Below are positions 50,110 to 59,361 of a stretch of 64,000 nucleotides of DNA, piece after piece. The stretch covers positions 434,001 through 498,000 of the forward strand of contig CP064979.1 of assembly GCA_016699575.1 (NCBI GenBank), in the 5' to 3' direction. A program made the translations under genes and the position numbers. The notes beneath the pieces are model-generated. The model did not search any database. It had not been told where the DNA came from and saw only the letters and a program-made list of their open reading frames with translations. Each line of letters opens with the position of its first letter. The first letter of the stretch is position 1. Source of the stretch: Flavobacteriales bacterium. GTDB lineage: Bacteria > Bacteroidota > Bacteroidia > Flavobacteriales_F > PHOS-HE28.

Positions 50110-51516
50110 ATGACCAAGATCAAATTCGGCACGGATGGATGGCGCGCCATCATCGCAGAGGAATTCACCGTGGACAATGTGGCGCGCGTGAGCGTGGCCG
50201 TTGCCCAATGGGTCAGGAAGAACTTCCCCGACAACCCCAGCATTGTGGTGGGCCACGACTGCCGTTTCGCCGGTGATCTTTTCGCCGAGACCTGCACCAA
50301 GGTGTTCGTGAGCAATGGCATCAAGGTGCACTTGGCCAAAGGCTTTGTTAGTACACCGATGGTCTCGCTCGGTGCCGCGCAATTGAAGGCGAGCATGGGC
50401 GTGATCCTCACCGCCAGCCACAACCCGCCCAGCTACAACGGCTACAAACTGAAGGGCCACTACGGCGGCCCGCTCATTCCCGAGCACGTGCAGGAGATCG
50501 AGGACATCATCCCCGCTGCGCACGGCCTGAAGCTCGCCGACATCGACCTGAAGAAGGCAGAGGCCGACGGCATGATCAGCATCGTGGACCTGGAGGGCAT
50601 GTACGTTAAGCATGTGGAGAAGAACTTCGACCTGGACGCGATCCGGAAAAGCGGCCTGGAACTGGGCTACGACGCGATGTACGGAGCAGGCCAGAACGTG
50701 ATCCCGCGCATACTGCCCGAAGCCACGCTGTTGCACTGCGTCAACGACCCCTCCTTCAAGGGACAGGCGCCGGAGCCGATCCACAAGAACCTCATCGAGT
50801 TCAGCGAACTCATCAAGAACTCGGACATCCAGTGCGGTCTCGCCACTGACGGCGATGCCGATCGTATCGGGCTCTACAACAGCAAGGGTGAGTTCGTCGA
50901 CAGCCACCACATCATCCTGCTGCTCATCCACTACCTGGTGAAGTACAAGAAGTTCACCGGAAAGGTGGTGGTGGCCGTGAGCACCACGCCCAAGGTGGAG
51001 AAAATGTGCAAGCACTACGGCCTGGAGTACCAAGTGGTCAAGATCGGCTTCAAGTGGATCTGCGGCATCATGATCACTGAGGACGTGTTGCTGGGCGGCG
51101 AGGAGAGCGGTGGCATTGCCATCAAGGGCCATATCCCGGAGCGCGATGGGATCTGGATGGGGCTCACCATTTGGGAGTTCATGGCGAAGAGCGGCAAGAC
51201 GTTGGAGGAACTCATCCAGGAGGTGTACGCCATCGTGGGGCCATTCAGCTACGACCGCAATGACCTGCACATCAGCGAAAGCCTGAAGCAGGAAGTACTG
51301 AAGAACTGCACGGACGACAAGTACAAGAAGTTCGGTGATCTGGAAGTGCGACGCCTGGAGACCATTGATGGTTGGAAGTACCACTTCGACAACGACCAGT
51401 GGCTGATGATCCGCGCAAGCGGTACGGAACCTGTGCTGCGCACCTATGCCGAAAGCAACAGCTTGGAGAATGCGCGGAGGATCCTCGCGGCGTGCAAGCA
51501 GGCCATCGGCGCTTGA
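50110..51516 (+). CDS. Phosphoglucomutase/phosphomannomutase family protein
   Basis: 468 residues in the four-domain order of the alpha-D-phosphohexomutases: the phosphoserine loop TASHNPP (Ser103), the Mg2+ loop DGDADRIG, the sugar-binding GEESGG and the phosphate-binding RASGTEPVLR near the end. It interconverts hexose 1- and 6-phosphates; whether glucose, mannose or glucosamine is preferred cannot be told. It lies between two genes for T9SS cargo proteins. Confidence 0.92.
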   Translation: MTKIKFGTDGWRAIIAEEFTVDNVARVSVAVAQWVRKNFPDNPSIVVGHDCRFAGDLFAETCTKVFVSNGIKVHLAKGFVSTPMVSLGAAQLKASMGVILTASHNPPSYNGYKLKGHYGGPLIPEHVQEIEDIIPAAHGLKLADIDLKKAEADGMISIVDLEGMYVKHVEKNFDLDAIRKSGLELGYDAMYGAGQNVIPRILPEATLLHCVNDPSFKGQAPEPIHKNLIEFSELIKNSDIQCGLATDGDADRIGLYNSKGEFVDSHHIILLLIHYLVKYKKFTGKVVVAVSTTPKVEKMCKHYGLEYQVVKIGFKWICGIMITEDVLLGGEESGGIAIKGHIPERDGIWMGLTIWEFMAKSGKTLEELIQEVYAIVGPFSYDRNDLHISESLKQEVLKNCTDDKYKKFGDLEVRRLETIDGWKYHFDNDQWLMIRASGTEPVLRTYAESNSLENARRILAACKQAIGA

Positions 51517-51520
51517 GCGG

Positions 51521-54500
51521 TCAGTTCTTCACGAAGGACGATCGGGCAAGCACAGCGCCTGAAGCGCACAAGCAGTCCACGGCATAGAAGCCAGGGGGAA
51601 GATCGGCAACGTGCAATGGAACCGGAGCACCGGCTCCATTGCTGATGTCGATGGTCAGAACGCGGCGGCCAGTGGCATCCGAACACTGAAGAGTTGCTAT
51701 ACCGGGAAGGGACGGAACGACATTAACAAACGTCTCGGCCGGGTTGGGATACAGAAGCACGTCGTTCGCCCCCCTTTGCAACACCACGATGCTGCTCTCT
51801 TCCGCAGCACCATCAAGGTCGACGATCCGCAACCTGTAGTACGCCACACCTGAAAGAGGCTCACCATCGACGAAGGCATACCGGATCACTTGCTGGCTGT
51901 TGCCCGCGGCCTGCACAGAACCCAAGTCAAGGAAAGTACCCCCATCAATGCTCCGTTGCACAATGAACGCTGAGCTGTTCTCCTCGCTCGCCGTGGTCCA
52001 TTCCAGCTCATTCACATCGCCAGCAGGTCTACCGGTGAAGGAGAGCAGTTCCACGGGAAGCACGCCGATATCACCCCAGCCGTTCGCGTATCCATAGAAC
52101 CAGCGGCCAAAACGCTGGCCGTCGTGCAGTTTGGCCAGTTGGTATTCCACTCGCACCCGCCACTTGTAGCGGATGTAGCCTGCGGCTTTATAGATCAGCT
52201 CCTTGATCTCAGGGGCTACCACGCCCAGATCGGTCCACACGGCACCAGTGCCCGTGCTGCCCAAACTGTTGGTGATCGGGTTCCCGCTGAACGGCTGCCC
52301 CTCGAACACGACTTCCCAACGCAGTCTGGCATCGGTCCGTTGGATCGGGCTGCGGGCACGGTGCCCGATGCCGAAGTACTGCGGGTTGGTGTAGTCCTCG
52401 CTGTTCACGGAGAGCGGGCTCACGAGGTCGCTCAGATACTGGCGCGACTGGCGCATTAGGCTGCGCGCCAGATTGCCACGGTACCAATACACGGCTCCCT
52501 CCTGGGCGAAGACCGGGTTGGCGAACGGGGCGCCAGCGATCACATCGCTGTAACCATCACCGTCCACATCGCCCCCCCCCGCCACGGAATAGCCCAGTTG
52601 GTAACCCGCAGCGTTCAATTCCAATTGATCGTATGATGCAGTTACAAGACCTGTTGGGGATCCACGAAGGACGAAGACCAGACCCTCGTCGGTCTGTGGT
52701 CCGTTCTCAAGGACGGGTGCCCCAACAACAATGTCCGCGTATCCATCGCCATTGATGTCACCACCCTCGCTCACTGCTTTGCCCACACGTGCGTTCACCA
52801 CATTGCGCTGGAAGATGGTCGGCGTTGCGGTGTTGATACCGGTCGGTGAACCGTAGTAGACGAATGCGGCCCCTTCATCGGTTTGGCCGCTTTCCCATGC
52901 ATCAGCGCCTACCACGATGTCGAAATAGCCATCACCGTTCACGTCGCCTGCCGCGCTGAGGCCCACTCCGAAGTTCGCGGATGCTTGATTGGGTTCGATC
53001 TGTGTTGCGGCAGGCAACTGAAGCCCCGTGACCGATCCATGATAGATGAACACGGCACCTTCGTTCGTTTGTACGTTGGTGAAGGCACGAGCAGAGATGG
53101 CCACGTCAGAATAGCCGTCCCCGTTCACATCGCCTGCGGTGGTGACCCAATGCCCGAACAGCCCGCCAACGACACCTTGCGTGAGCGTAACATCCGCGAC
53201 CAATGATGGACCAGCCGCCGAGCCGTGGTAGAGGTAGGCCTGGATTATGTCCGGTGCTCCGATCAGTATTTCGCTAAAGCCGTCCGCGTTGATGTCACCT
53301 GCGGTACCGACGCTATAGCCCAAGCGTGATGCCGCAGCTCCCGTGTAGGTGCGCGTGGGAACTGTGTTCAAACCGGCGGGACTGCCAAGGAACACATAGG
53401 CCCGACCGATGTTGTTGCTCAGCGGCGCACCGATCACGACATCAGCATAGCCGTCGCCGTTCACGTCGCCCGCAGTGCTCACGCTGAATCCGAACTGTGC
53501 GTTGGCCACGTTGGCCTCAAGTACAAGCGCAGGCACCATGGACAAACCAGTGGAAGAACCCATGTGCACGTACACAAGCCCCTCACCTACTTCACCGTTC
53601 TCGGCTTGTGGTGCACCAACGAGCACATCGCTGTAGCCGTCACCGTTCACATCACCTGCCTGCGCCACGCTCCAGCCCAGTTCGGCATTGGTGGCACCAC
53701 CAGCACGCACACCCGAATTGGTGAGGTTCATCGCATACGGGCCTCCATGAAAGATGGCGGCGGCCCCGCTCGTGCCATAGATGCGTGCACCGATGATCAT
53801 GTCGGTATAACCATCACCGTTCACGTCACCAGCTGTGGACACGCTTTCGCCAAGGTTCGCTCCGGCATTGTTCAATTGGAAGTTCATGGAAGCCGTGCTT
53901 GGAAGACCCGTCGCACTTCCGAAGTACAAGTACACAAGACCTTCGTCCGCCTCCCCTGCCTCACTGAGCGGCGCGCCAACGAGCAGATCCCCGTAACCAT
54001 CACCGTTCATGTCACCAGCTGTGCTCACCGCGCGGCCCAACCAGCCCGTGGTAATGTTGTTCTGAAGGACCACGGCCGCGGTAGTGCTCAATCCGGCTGC
54101 GCTGCCGTGGAAGACCCAAACGGTACCTTCTTGGGCCTGGCCTCCCTGGTTGTCATAGTAGGCACCGACCGCCACGTCGCTGTACCCGTCGGCGTTCACG
54201 TCGCCGGCACAGGTCACGCTCCAGCCGAACGAACCGTCGAGCAACGTACTGCCGACCAATGTCTGGTCCGGGGCCACGTTCAGCGTGGCGCCGAGCGCGT
54301 TGAACCCGCCGAAATAGACAAAGGCCTGTCCCGCATCGGAGTTCACGTTCGGTGAATCCGGCGCGCCGATGATCACATCACTGTACCCATCCCCGTTCAC
54401 GTCACCTGCGCACGCGATGCTGCGACCGAAGTGCCAGAACGATTGATTGCGTTCCAGACGGTGCACCGGTACCGGGTTAATGCCGGCCGCGCCACCGAGG

Positions 54501-55720
54501 TAAACGAACACCACCCCCTCTTGGGTGGAACCGTATGCAGCCAGGTAGGCACCGACAAGAACATCGCTGTAGCCATCGTCGTTGATGTCGCCACCGCAGG
54601 CCACATTACTGCCGAAGTTGTCGCTCGTTTGGTTGGTCTGCAGGATCACATTGGGTGTGGAGGGGATGCCTATGGCTGATCCGTAGTAGACGAAAGCGCC
54701 TCCTTCGTTGTTTTCGCCAACCGCGCTTTCCCACGTCCGAGCGCCCACAATGAGGTCGCTGTACCCGTCGCCGTTCACGTCGCCTGCAGTGCTGACCGAA
54801 CAGCCGAATTGTGCACCGGCTTGGTTGCTTTCGAGGATCAAACTGGCCGCGGCGCCAATGCCGTTCACCGTTCCATAATAAACGTACGCTGCGCCTTCGG
54901 TGGCTTGCCCGAATGAGGAGAGGTGGGCACCCACGACAACATCGCTATAGCCATCTCCATTGAGGTCACCAGCGGTGGCCACGCTGATACCGAACTCCTG
55001 GTTTGCCTGAGGCCCTACAAGTAAGCGGTTCGGCGTGGTGCTGATCGGGTCGATCGTCACGGGATAGCGCGCACCACCATCGTCCACGACGATCGAGAGC
55101 AGATCATCCTCCAGTTCGAACCATGCGTGGAGTTCCTTGCCGTTTGCATCCCAAACATGGAGGTCGTTGTACGATGCTGCGACGGTGCCTGCAGCGGTCA
55201 CGAACCTCAGGTCGCCTTCGCTAACGAGCACCGCGCCCGCATCGCGGGACGAAATGCGCTGGTCCACACGCAACATCCCGTCGCCCACTGGTGCTTGGTG
55301 CACGATGAAATTCTGCCGGAGGCCAACTTGGTCGTGCACATACTCAGCAGTTGCCTCCGCAGCATGATAACGAGCCACGGCACCTGCAACTTCGGAGCGC
55401 AAAGGCACCCATTTCCTGATCGGGTATCCCCCACGTCCTACACCTTGGATATCGAACGCGAAACTGCCCTGTATGTCTTGGGTCGGAACCAGGGAGAACC
55501 CTGTTCCTGAGATCCAGCATTTGTATCCACGATGGCAGTTGGCGGCAACAAGGATCTTCTCTGCCTCGGAAGGTTTGAAGTCGAGTTCCTCGAGGTCCGG
55601 TTTCTGCTTGGAAGCAGCCGTGTCGCGCACCACGGCGCTCCCCTTTTTCCCTTGGGAGAGCCCTGGTGTTGCAAGACCCAACAACGCTGCGAGGAAGATC
55701 GTCGTGTACTGGTGCTTCAT
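51521..55720 (-). CDS. FG-GAP repeat surface protein with T9SS type A sorting domain
   Basis: 1399 residues. A signal peptide (about 1-23) is followed by a domain to residue 230 and then fourteen FG-GAP repeats over about 233-1075, each near 60 residues and each with a Ca2+-binding AGDVNGDGYSD-type loop (variants DINDDGYSD, DVNADGYSD, DVDGDGYSD). A beta region and an alternating LELEWTTASEENSSAFIVQRS-type domain precede the T9SS type A tail (LLYPNPAETFVNV ... LPPGFYAVDC). FG-GAP propellers bind calcium and mediate surface contacts. The regular spacing makes the DNA locally repetitive. Confidence 0.88.
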   Translation of the reverse strand: MKHQYTTIFLAALLGLATPGLSQGKKGSAVVRDTAASKQKPDLEELDFKPSEAEKILVAANCHRGYKCWISGTGFSLVPTQDIQGSFAFDIQGVGRGGYPIRKWVPLRSEVAGAVARYHAAEATAEYVHDQVGLRQNFIVHQAPVGDGMLRVDQRISSRDAGAVLVSEGDLRFVTAAGTVAASYNDLHVWDANGKELHAWFELEDDLLSIVVDDGGARYPVTIDPISTTPNRLLVGPQANQEFGISVATAGDLNGDGYSDVVVGAHLSSFGQATEGAAYVYYGTVNGIGAAASLILESNQAGAQFGCSVSTAGDVNGDGYSDLIVGARTWESAVGENNEGGAFVYYGSAIGIPSTPNVILQTNQTSDNFGSNVACGGDINDDGYSDVLVGAYLAAYGSTQEGVVFVYLGGAAGINPVPVHRLERNQSFWHFGRSIACAGDVNGDGYSDVIIGAPDSPNVNSDAGQAFVYFGGFNALGATLNVAPDQTLVGSTLLDGSFGWSVTCAGDVNADGYSDVAVGAYYDNQGGQAQEGTVWVFHGSAAGLSTTAAVVLQNNITTGWLGRAVSTAGDMNGDGYGDLLVGAPLSEAGEADEGLVYLYFGSATGLPSTASMNFQLNNAGANLGESVSTAGDVNGDGYTDMIIGARIYGTSGAAAIFHGGPYAMNLTNSGVRAGGATNAELGWSVAQAGDVNGDGYSDVLVGAPQAENGEVGEGLVYVHMGSSTGLSMVPALVLEANVANAQFGFSVSTAGDVNGDGYADVVIGAPLSNNIGRAYVFLGSPAGLNTVPTRTYTGAAASRLGYSVGTAGDINADGFSEILIGAPDIIQAYLYHGSAAGPSLVADVTLTQGVVGGLFGHWVTTAGDVNGDGYSDVAISARAFTNVQTNEGAVFIYHGSVTGLQLPAATQIEPNQASANFGVGLSAAGDVNGDGYFDIVVGADAWESGQTDEGAAFVYYGSPTGINTATPTIFQRNVVNARVGKAVSEGGDINGDGYADIVVGAPVLENGPQTDEGLVFVLRGSPTGLVTASYDQLELNAAGYQLGYSVAGGGDVDGDGYSDVIAGAPFANPVFAQEGAVYWYRGNLARSLMRQSRQYLSDLVSPLSVNSEDYTNPQYFGIGHRARSPIQRTDARLRWEVVFEGQPFSGNPITNSLGSTGTGAVWTDLGVVAPEIKELIYKAAGYIRYKWRVRVEYQLAKLHDGQRFGRWFYGYANGWGDIGVLPVELLSFTGRPAGDVNELEWTTASEENSSAFIVQRSIDGGTFLDLGSVQAAGNSQQVIRYAFVDGEPLSGVAYYRLRIVDLDGAAEESSIVVLQRGANDVLLYPNPAETFVNVVPSLPGIATLQCSDATGRRVLTIDISNGAGAPVPLHVADLPPGFYAVDCLCASGAVLARSSFVKN

Positions 55721-55859
55721 GCGTTGCTGCGACCCGCCTTTCCGAAAGGCCGGTGAAGGTAACCGGTATGCCTAGGGCATTTCAAGATGCACGGCGGAAG
55801 ACGGGCCTACATTCGGCCGGTTGCCGTAACCGATCGTCCGGCTGACCGGCAGGCTTCAG

Positions 55860-56750
55860 ATGGTGCGACTTCCGGCCATGTTCCCCGCGTTGCTCTTGAC
55901 GCTCAATGGTATTGGTCAGCAGTTGGCTGTTGACTCCGTGCCCCGTTGGCGACCGTGGCTGGTCGGCTCGGGTTCCACGGTGATCACCGCCGGATCTTGG
56001 ATCGCACTTGACAACGCGTGGTATGCGGACTATGAGCGGACTTCCTTGCATGCGTTCAACGATGGCCGCGAGTGGCTGGGCATGGACAAGGCGGGCCATT
56101 TCTGGAGTGCGTACAACGGTGGTGCATGGGGCCACGCCATGCTGCGTTGGAGCGGTGTTGATCATCGGCGAGCAACCCTTTATGGAGGCTGCATGGGTTT
56201 GATCTTCCTCACCGGTGTTGAAGTGCTTGATGGGACCAGCAGCGGTTGGGGGTTCAGTTGGTGGGACATGGCGGCAAACGCTGGGGGTGCAGCCACGTTC
56301 ATCGGCCAGCAGCTGCTTTGGAACGAACAGCGCGTGCGTGTGAAATTGTCGGCTCATCTGACGCAGTTTGCCGCAATGCGACCGTCCCTGTTGGGTGAAG
56401 GCACGGCCGAGCGCTTGCTCAAGGACTACAATGGGCAGACCATCTGGCTGAGCGGCAACATCCACGCGTTCATGCCCGAACGATCCGCATTCCCGAAGTG
56501 GCTGAGCGTGTCCGTTGGCTACGGCGCAGAGAACATGGTGACGGCCGAGGACGACGGGCTGAATGCAGCGCGAGGGATCGGGCCCCGCAACCCTCAGATC
56601 TTCCTCTCCCTGGATGCCGACCTCACCTGCATCAAAAGCCGATCAGCTTTCGTGCGGACCGCTTTGTTCTTATTGAACAGTATCAAGGTGCCGGCGCCGG
56701 CATTGGAATGGCACAATGGGCGTTTCCTGGCACACGGGCTCCACTTCTAG
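55860..56750 (+). CDS. DUF2279-type secreted/membrane protein
   Basis: 296 residues. A hydrophobic N-terminus (about 5-20) precedes a region with WLGMDKAGHFWSAYNGGAWGHAML, which matches the conserved His/Lys centre of the DUF2279 family of Bacteroidota, then two hydrophobic stretches and a C-terminal beta region. The function is unknown; family members are predicted envelope proteins. An ATG at 55878 is an alternative start. The stop overlaps the convergent nudix gene by 4 bases. Confidence 0.7.
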   Translation: MVRLPAMFPALLLTLNGIGQQLAVDSVPRWRPWLVGSGSTVITAGSWIALDNAWYADYERTSLHAFNDGREWLGMDKAGHFWSAYNGGAWGHAMLRWSGVDHRRATLYGGCMGLIFLTGVEVLDGTSSGWGFSWWDMAANAGGAATFIGQQLLWNEQRVRVKLSAHLTQFAAMRPSLLGEGTAERLLKDYNGQTIWLSGNIHAFMPERSAFPKWLSVSVGYGAENMVTAEDDGLNAARGIGPRNPQIFLSLDADLTCIKSRSAFVRTALFLLNSIKVPAPALEWHNGRFLAHGLHF

Positions 56751-57307
56751 CCTGGCAATGTGCCTTCGAGCATCATCAACTTCACACGTAGCACGGCGGC
56801 CACCGTCAAGCTGTCGAGCACTTCGCCGCGCGCCACCATCCCGTACAGTTCCTCGAACGGCAATTTGCGCAGCACCAGTTCCTCGTCGTGGTCCGGTTGC
56901 GGAGGTTGGAACGTGAGGCCGCGCGCCACAAAGAGCACTGCATGTTCATCGCTTGCGGAGTTGCTCAGATCCATCCGTAGGACCTCGGTCCAACGCTCCG
57001 CGGTGATGCCGGCCTCTTCAAGCAGTTCCCGTTTCGCGCCTTCCAACGGAGGAACATCGCGCGGACTGCCACCTTCGGGGATCTCCCAGCTATACGTCTC
57101 AATAGGATAGCGGTATTGGCCGACGATCCATGAGTTCATCTCGTCGTCGAGGGCCACAACGCCAACGGCAAGTGAGCGGAAATGGACTACGCTGTACGTG
57201 CCAGGTGCACCGCTCGGATCCATGATATCGTGCTTGTTCACCACGATCCAGGGCGAGGAATAGACCACCTCCTCGCTCAAGGTTGTCCAGGGGCCGCGCT
57301 TCTTCAT
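56747..57307 (-). CDS. NUDIX hydrolase, ADP-ribose pyrophosphatase-like
   Basis: 186 residues. The nudix box is present as GGSPRDVPPLEGAKRELLEEAGI, with the catalytic REx2EE part intact. The first Glu of the Gx5Ex7 consensus is Val here. WEIPEGG before it and the N-terminal GTYSVVHFRSLAVGVVAL are typical of ADP-ribose or nucleotide-sugar pyrophosphatases. The ATG at 57307 was chosen over the TTG at 57316. It probably cleans up nucleoside diphosphate derivatives. Confidence 0.87.
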   Translation of the reverse strand: MKKRGPWTTLSEEVVYSSPWIVVNKHDIMDPSGAPGTYSVVHFRSLAVGVVALDDEMNSWIVGQYRYPIETYSWEIPEGGSPRDVPPLEGAKRELLEEAGITAERWTEVLRMDLSNSASDEHAVLFVARGLTFQPPQPDHDEELVLRKLPFEELYGMVARGEVLDSLTVAAVLRVKLMMLEGTLPG

Positions 57308-57343
57308 GTGCGGCAAAGAAAACCCTCCTTACCGGAGCCCGCC

Positions 57344-58093
57344 TCAGCGCTGGGTAGTGCCCAATTTGAAAACGATGCCCACTTCCTGGATGCTTCGGAC
57401 CCGCTTGCCGTTCTTCCTTCCGGGTTTCCAACGGATCGTTCGCACCAGGCGAAGGGCCTCGTCAGTGCAGCCACCGCCCACTTGTTCAAGGGCTCGCACG
57501 TTCGCCACGCGGCCGCTCGTTTCCACGGTGAACTCGACGTGCACGGTGCCTTCGATACTGCGTGCGAAAGCATCCTTGGGGTAGCGCATGTTCCGGCCTA
57601 AGTGGAGGGGCAGTCCTCGTACCCCACCATCAATAAGCGGTTCTGGCAGGCTGTCGAGCTGTGTTGCGGTGTAGAGTGCACCGCTGGCGTCCATATCGTC
57701 CTTGGACTCCTGCGGAGGCCGCTTTTTCTGCAGGCGCTCGAAGCGTTTCGGATCAAAATCGATCTGGACCATCTGCTCGGACGCAATGGCCTGGCCATCC
57801 CTCTGTGCGGGTAACCACCGCACCAATCCAGCTAGTCGCAGGGCCTCAGCATCGCAGGCGGGTGTCACGGACCGGAGCACCCTGAAGTCTTCCGTTCGGC
57901 CATCGGCATGAACTGTGAACACGACCGTAACGCTGCCCGCACGCTGAGCGCCGAGCTCCTCTGCCGGATAGCGCATTTCCTCCTCAATGAAGCGTTGCAT
58001 TTCGGCCTTTCCATCGAAGGGCAGCGGAACGCCGCTTTGGGCCTGAAGCAGCGTTGTGGTGAGCAGCACCGGTAGAGCAAGCGCGGATCGCAT
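57344..58093 (-). CDS. Periplasmic protein with two TonB C-terminal domains
   Basis: 249 residues. A signal peptide (about 1-18) is followed by two copies of the TonB C-terminal fold, about 38-115 (MRYPAEELGAQRAGSVTVVFTV) and 165-249 (MRYPKDAFARSIEGTVHVEFTV). There is no N-terminal membrane anchor or ExbB/ExbD contact of true TonB, so it probably binds peptidoglycan or partners in the periplasm and does not power receptors. Its start codon lies only 17 bases from the divergent smr start. Confidence 0.82.
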   Translation of the reverse strand: MRSALALPVLLTTTLLQAQSGVPLPFDGKAEMQRFIEEEMRYPAEELGAQRAGSVTVVFTVHADGRTEDFRVLRSVTPACDAEALRLAGLVRWLPAQRDGQAIASEQMVQIDFDPKRFERLQKKRPPQESKDDMDASGALYTATQLDSLPEPLIDGGVRGLPLHLGRNMRYPKDAFARSIEGTVHVEFTVETSGRVANVRALEQVGGGCTDEALRLVRTIRWKPGRKNGKRVRSIQEVGIVFKLGTTQR

Positions 58094-58098
58094 GGGGC

Positions 58099-58106
58099 TA
58101 AATTTG
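58099..58106 (+). promoter_or_regulatory. -7 box for smr
   Basis: TAAATTTG, an exact TAnnTTTG match, ends 4 bases before the smr ATG at 58111, in the 17-base gap between divergent start codons. Confidence 0.45.
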
Positions 58107-58110
58107 GCGC

Positions 58111-58701
58111 ATGTCCAGCAAGTTCCGTCCCGGCGACCGCTTCATCTTCCTCGACGAGGAGGGTGGAGGCACGGTACTGGAACTGTTGAGCCACAACCGC
58201 GTTCGGGTGCGGACAAGTGCTGGTTTCACGTTGGAATACCCGCTCAGTGCGTTGGTCCCGGTGGTACAGATGCCCGACCAGAAGTACTATGCAGTGAGCG
58301 ACCATCAGGCCCAGTTGATCGCGGCCAATGACAAGCTCGAAGAAGAAAAAAAGCGATCGCAGCGAAAGGGCGCAGCATTACGCACCGGCAAAACGGCCCC
58401 CAAGCCTGAGGACAAGAGCGTGGCCGAGGTGGACCTTCACCTGCACGAGCTGGTAGAGGACGAAACCGTGCTGAGCCACGACGAGAAGCTCCGCTACCAA
58501 CTGGCGTACTTCGAGCGCGCCCTTGAGGCCGCCATCCGCGACGGCAAGCGAAAGCTCATTGTCATCCACGGCGTGGGTGAAGGTATTCTTCGTGAAGAGG
58601 TGCGTCGGACGTTGCAGTATTACGAGAGCGTGCGGTTCGTGGACGCGGATCCGAGGCGCTACGGATCTGGCGCAACGGAAGTAACCATCCTGCGGCACTA
58701 A
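58111..58701 (+). CDS. Smr-domain protein with DUF2027-like N-terminus
   Basis: 196 residues. The N-terminus (about 1-60) is a small beta domain (KFRPGDRFIFLDEEGGGTV). A charged linker with a coiled-coil look follows (EEEKKRSQRKGA), and then the Smr domain (about 100-195) with AEVDLHLHEL and the IHGVGEGILREEVRR loop. Smr domains nick or bind branched DNA or RNA. It is the C-terminal domain of MutS2 found alone, with no MutS ATPase. An inverted-repeat element begins right after the stop. Confidence 0.82.
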   Translation: MSSKFRPGDRFIFLDEEGGGTVLELLSHNRVRVRTSAGFTLEYPLSALVPVVQMPDQKYYAVSDHQAQLIAANDKLEEEKKRSQRKGAALRTGKTAPKPEDKSVAEVDLHLHELVEDETVLSHDEKLRYQLAYFERALEAAIRDGKRKLIVIHGVGEGILREEVRRTLQYYESVRFVDADPRRYGSGATEVTILRH

Positions 58702-58862
58702 GAGCCTGTTTGGGATCTCTTCAAACCCGCTCTCCGGTCTCTTTTCCGCCCATGCTTCGCCGGAAAATGATCCCGTAGGCACCGCTACGCGATGCTTTTC
58801 CGGATGCGCGTGAACGAAAAATAGCCTGGGAGCCCTTCGTTCAAGAGATCCCAAACAGGCTC
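58702..58862. repeat. 161-bp MITE-like element with 20-bp inverted ends
   Basis: Perfect 20-bp inverted ends, GAGCCTGTTTGGGATCTCTT at 58702-58721 and its complement at 58843-58862, enclose about 120 bases without an ORF. The element starts at the base after the smr stop codon TAA (58699-58701). Flanks show no clear target duplication beyond short A-rich similarity. Confidence 0.75.
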
Positions 58863-58881
58863 AAAGGGCCGAGGCGCAGGT

Positions 58882-59292
58882 TCATTCCCTGTCGATACCG
58901 TAGGAATGCGCATCATCGATACTGTCCTTGACCTCCTTGATGCGATAGGCGATGACGGCCAACTCCTTGTGCCCGTGCGCTTTGAGCCACTCCAGTGAAT
59001 CCATGTCCCCATCGCCCGCACGCGCCATGCGCAGGAGGACAGGCATATGGTGGTGTTCAAGCCATTTCATCGCTCCCTCATCACCCTCCACCGCACTGAT
59101 GAGCGCCATCAGGTGCGGGTGGCCGTTCTTCAGCAACCATTCACGCGCTTCCTTCTTCAGGTGCAGGGCGAAAATGAAGATGCCCAGTTCCGGGTAGCCG
59201 TTCTTCATCAACCAGTCACGCAGGCCCGGGTTCCCGCGGATGGCTTCACCCCAAGCGAGAAGCACTTTGGCCGGGTATTCCAGTCGCATCAT
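58882..59292 (-). CDS. Small 25-residue-repeat helical protein
   Basis: 136 residues. Trp residues stand at 27, 52, 77 and 102, exactly 25 apart; each begins a unit of the form WL-K-N-G-H-P-x-L plus a short helix (WLMKNGYPEL, WLLKNGHPHL, WLEHHHMPVL, WLKAHGHKEL). This looks like an alpha-helical repeat stack, perhaps a binding scaffold. I do not recognise the family. There is no signal peptide, so it is likely cytoplasmic. The first ATG at 59292 or the second at 59289 can serve. Confidence 0.6.
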   Translation of the reverse strand: MMRLEYPAKVLLAWGEAIRGNPGLRDWLMKNGYPELGIFIFALHLKKEAREWLLKNGHPHLMALISAVEGDEGAMKWLEHHHMPVLLRMARAGDGDMDSLEWLKAHGHKELAVIAYRIKEVKDSIDDAHSYGIDRE

Positions 59293-59305
59293 TGAGGCAG
59301 GTGCT

Positions 59306-59313
59306 CAAAAGTA
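59306..59313 (-). promoter_or_regulatory. -7 box for the 25-residue-repeat gene
   Basis: TACTTTTG on the minus strand (exact TAnnTTTG) ends 13 bases before the ATG at 59292. The plus strand has TACCTTCG at 59349-59356, 5 bases before the divergent TPR gene. Confidence 0.4.
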
Positions 59314-59361
59314 GCCCCGCATGCACGGTCGCACGCCGCATGTGCCGATACCTTCGGGCCG

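Noticed and set aside
51521..55720. Regular DNA repeats resembling a CRISPR array
   Set aside because: The period (about 180 bases) and the AGDVNGDGYSD translation show that they are FG-GAP coding repeats.
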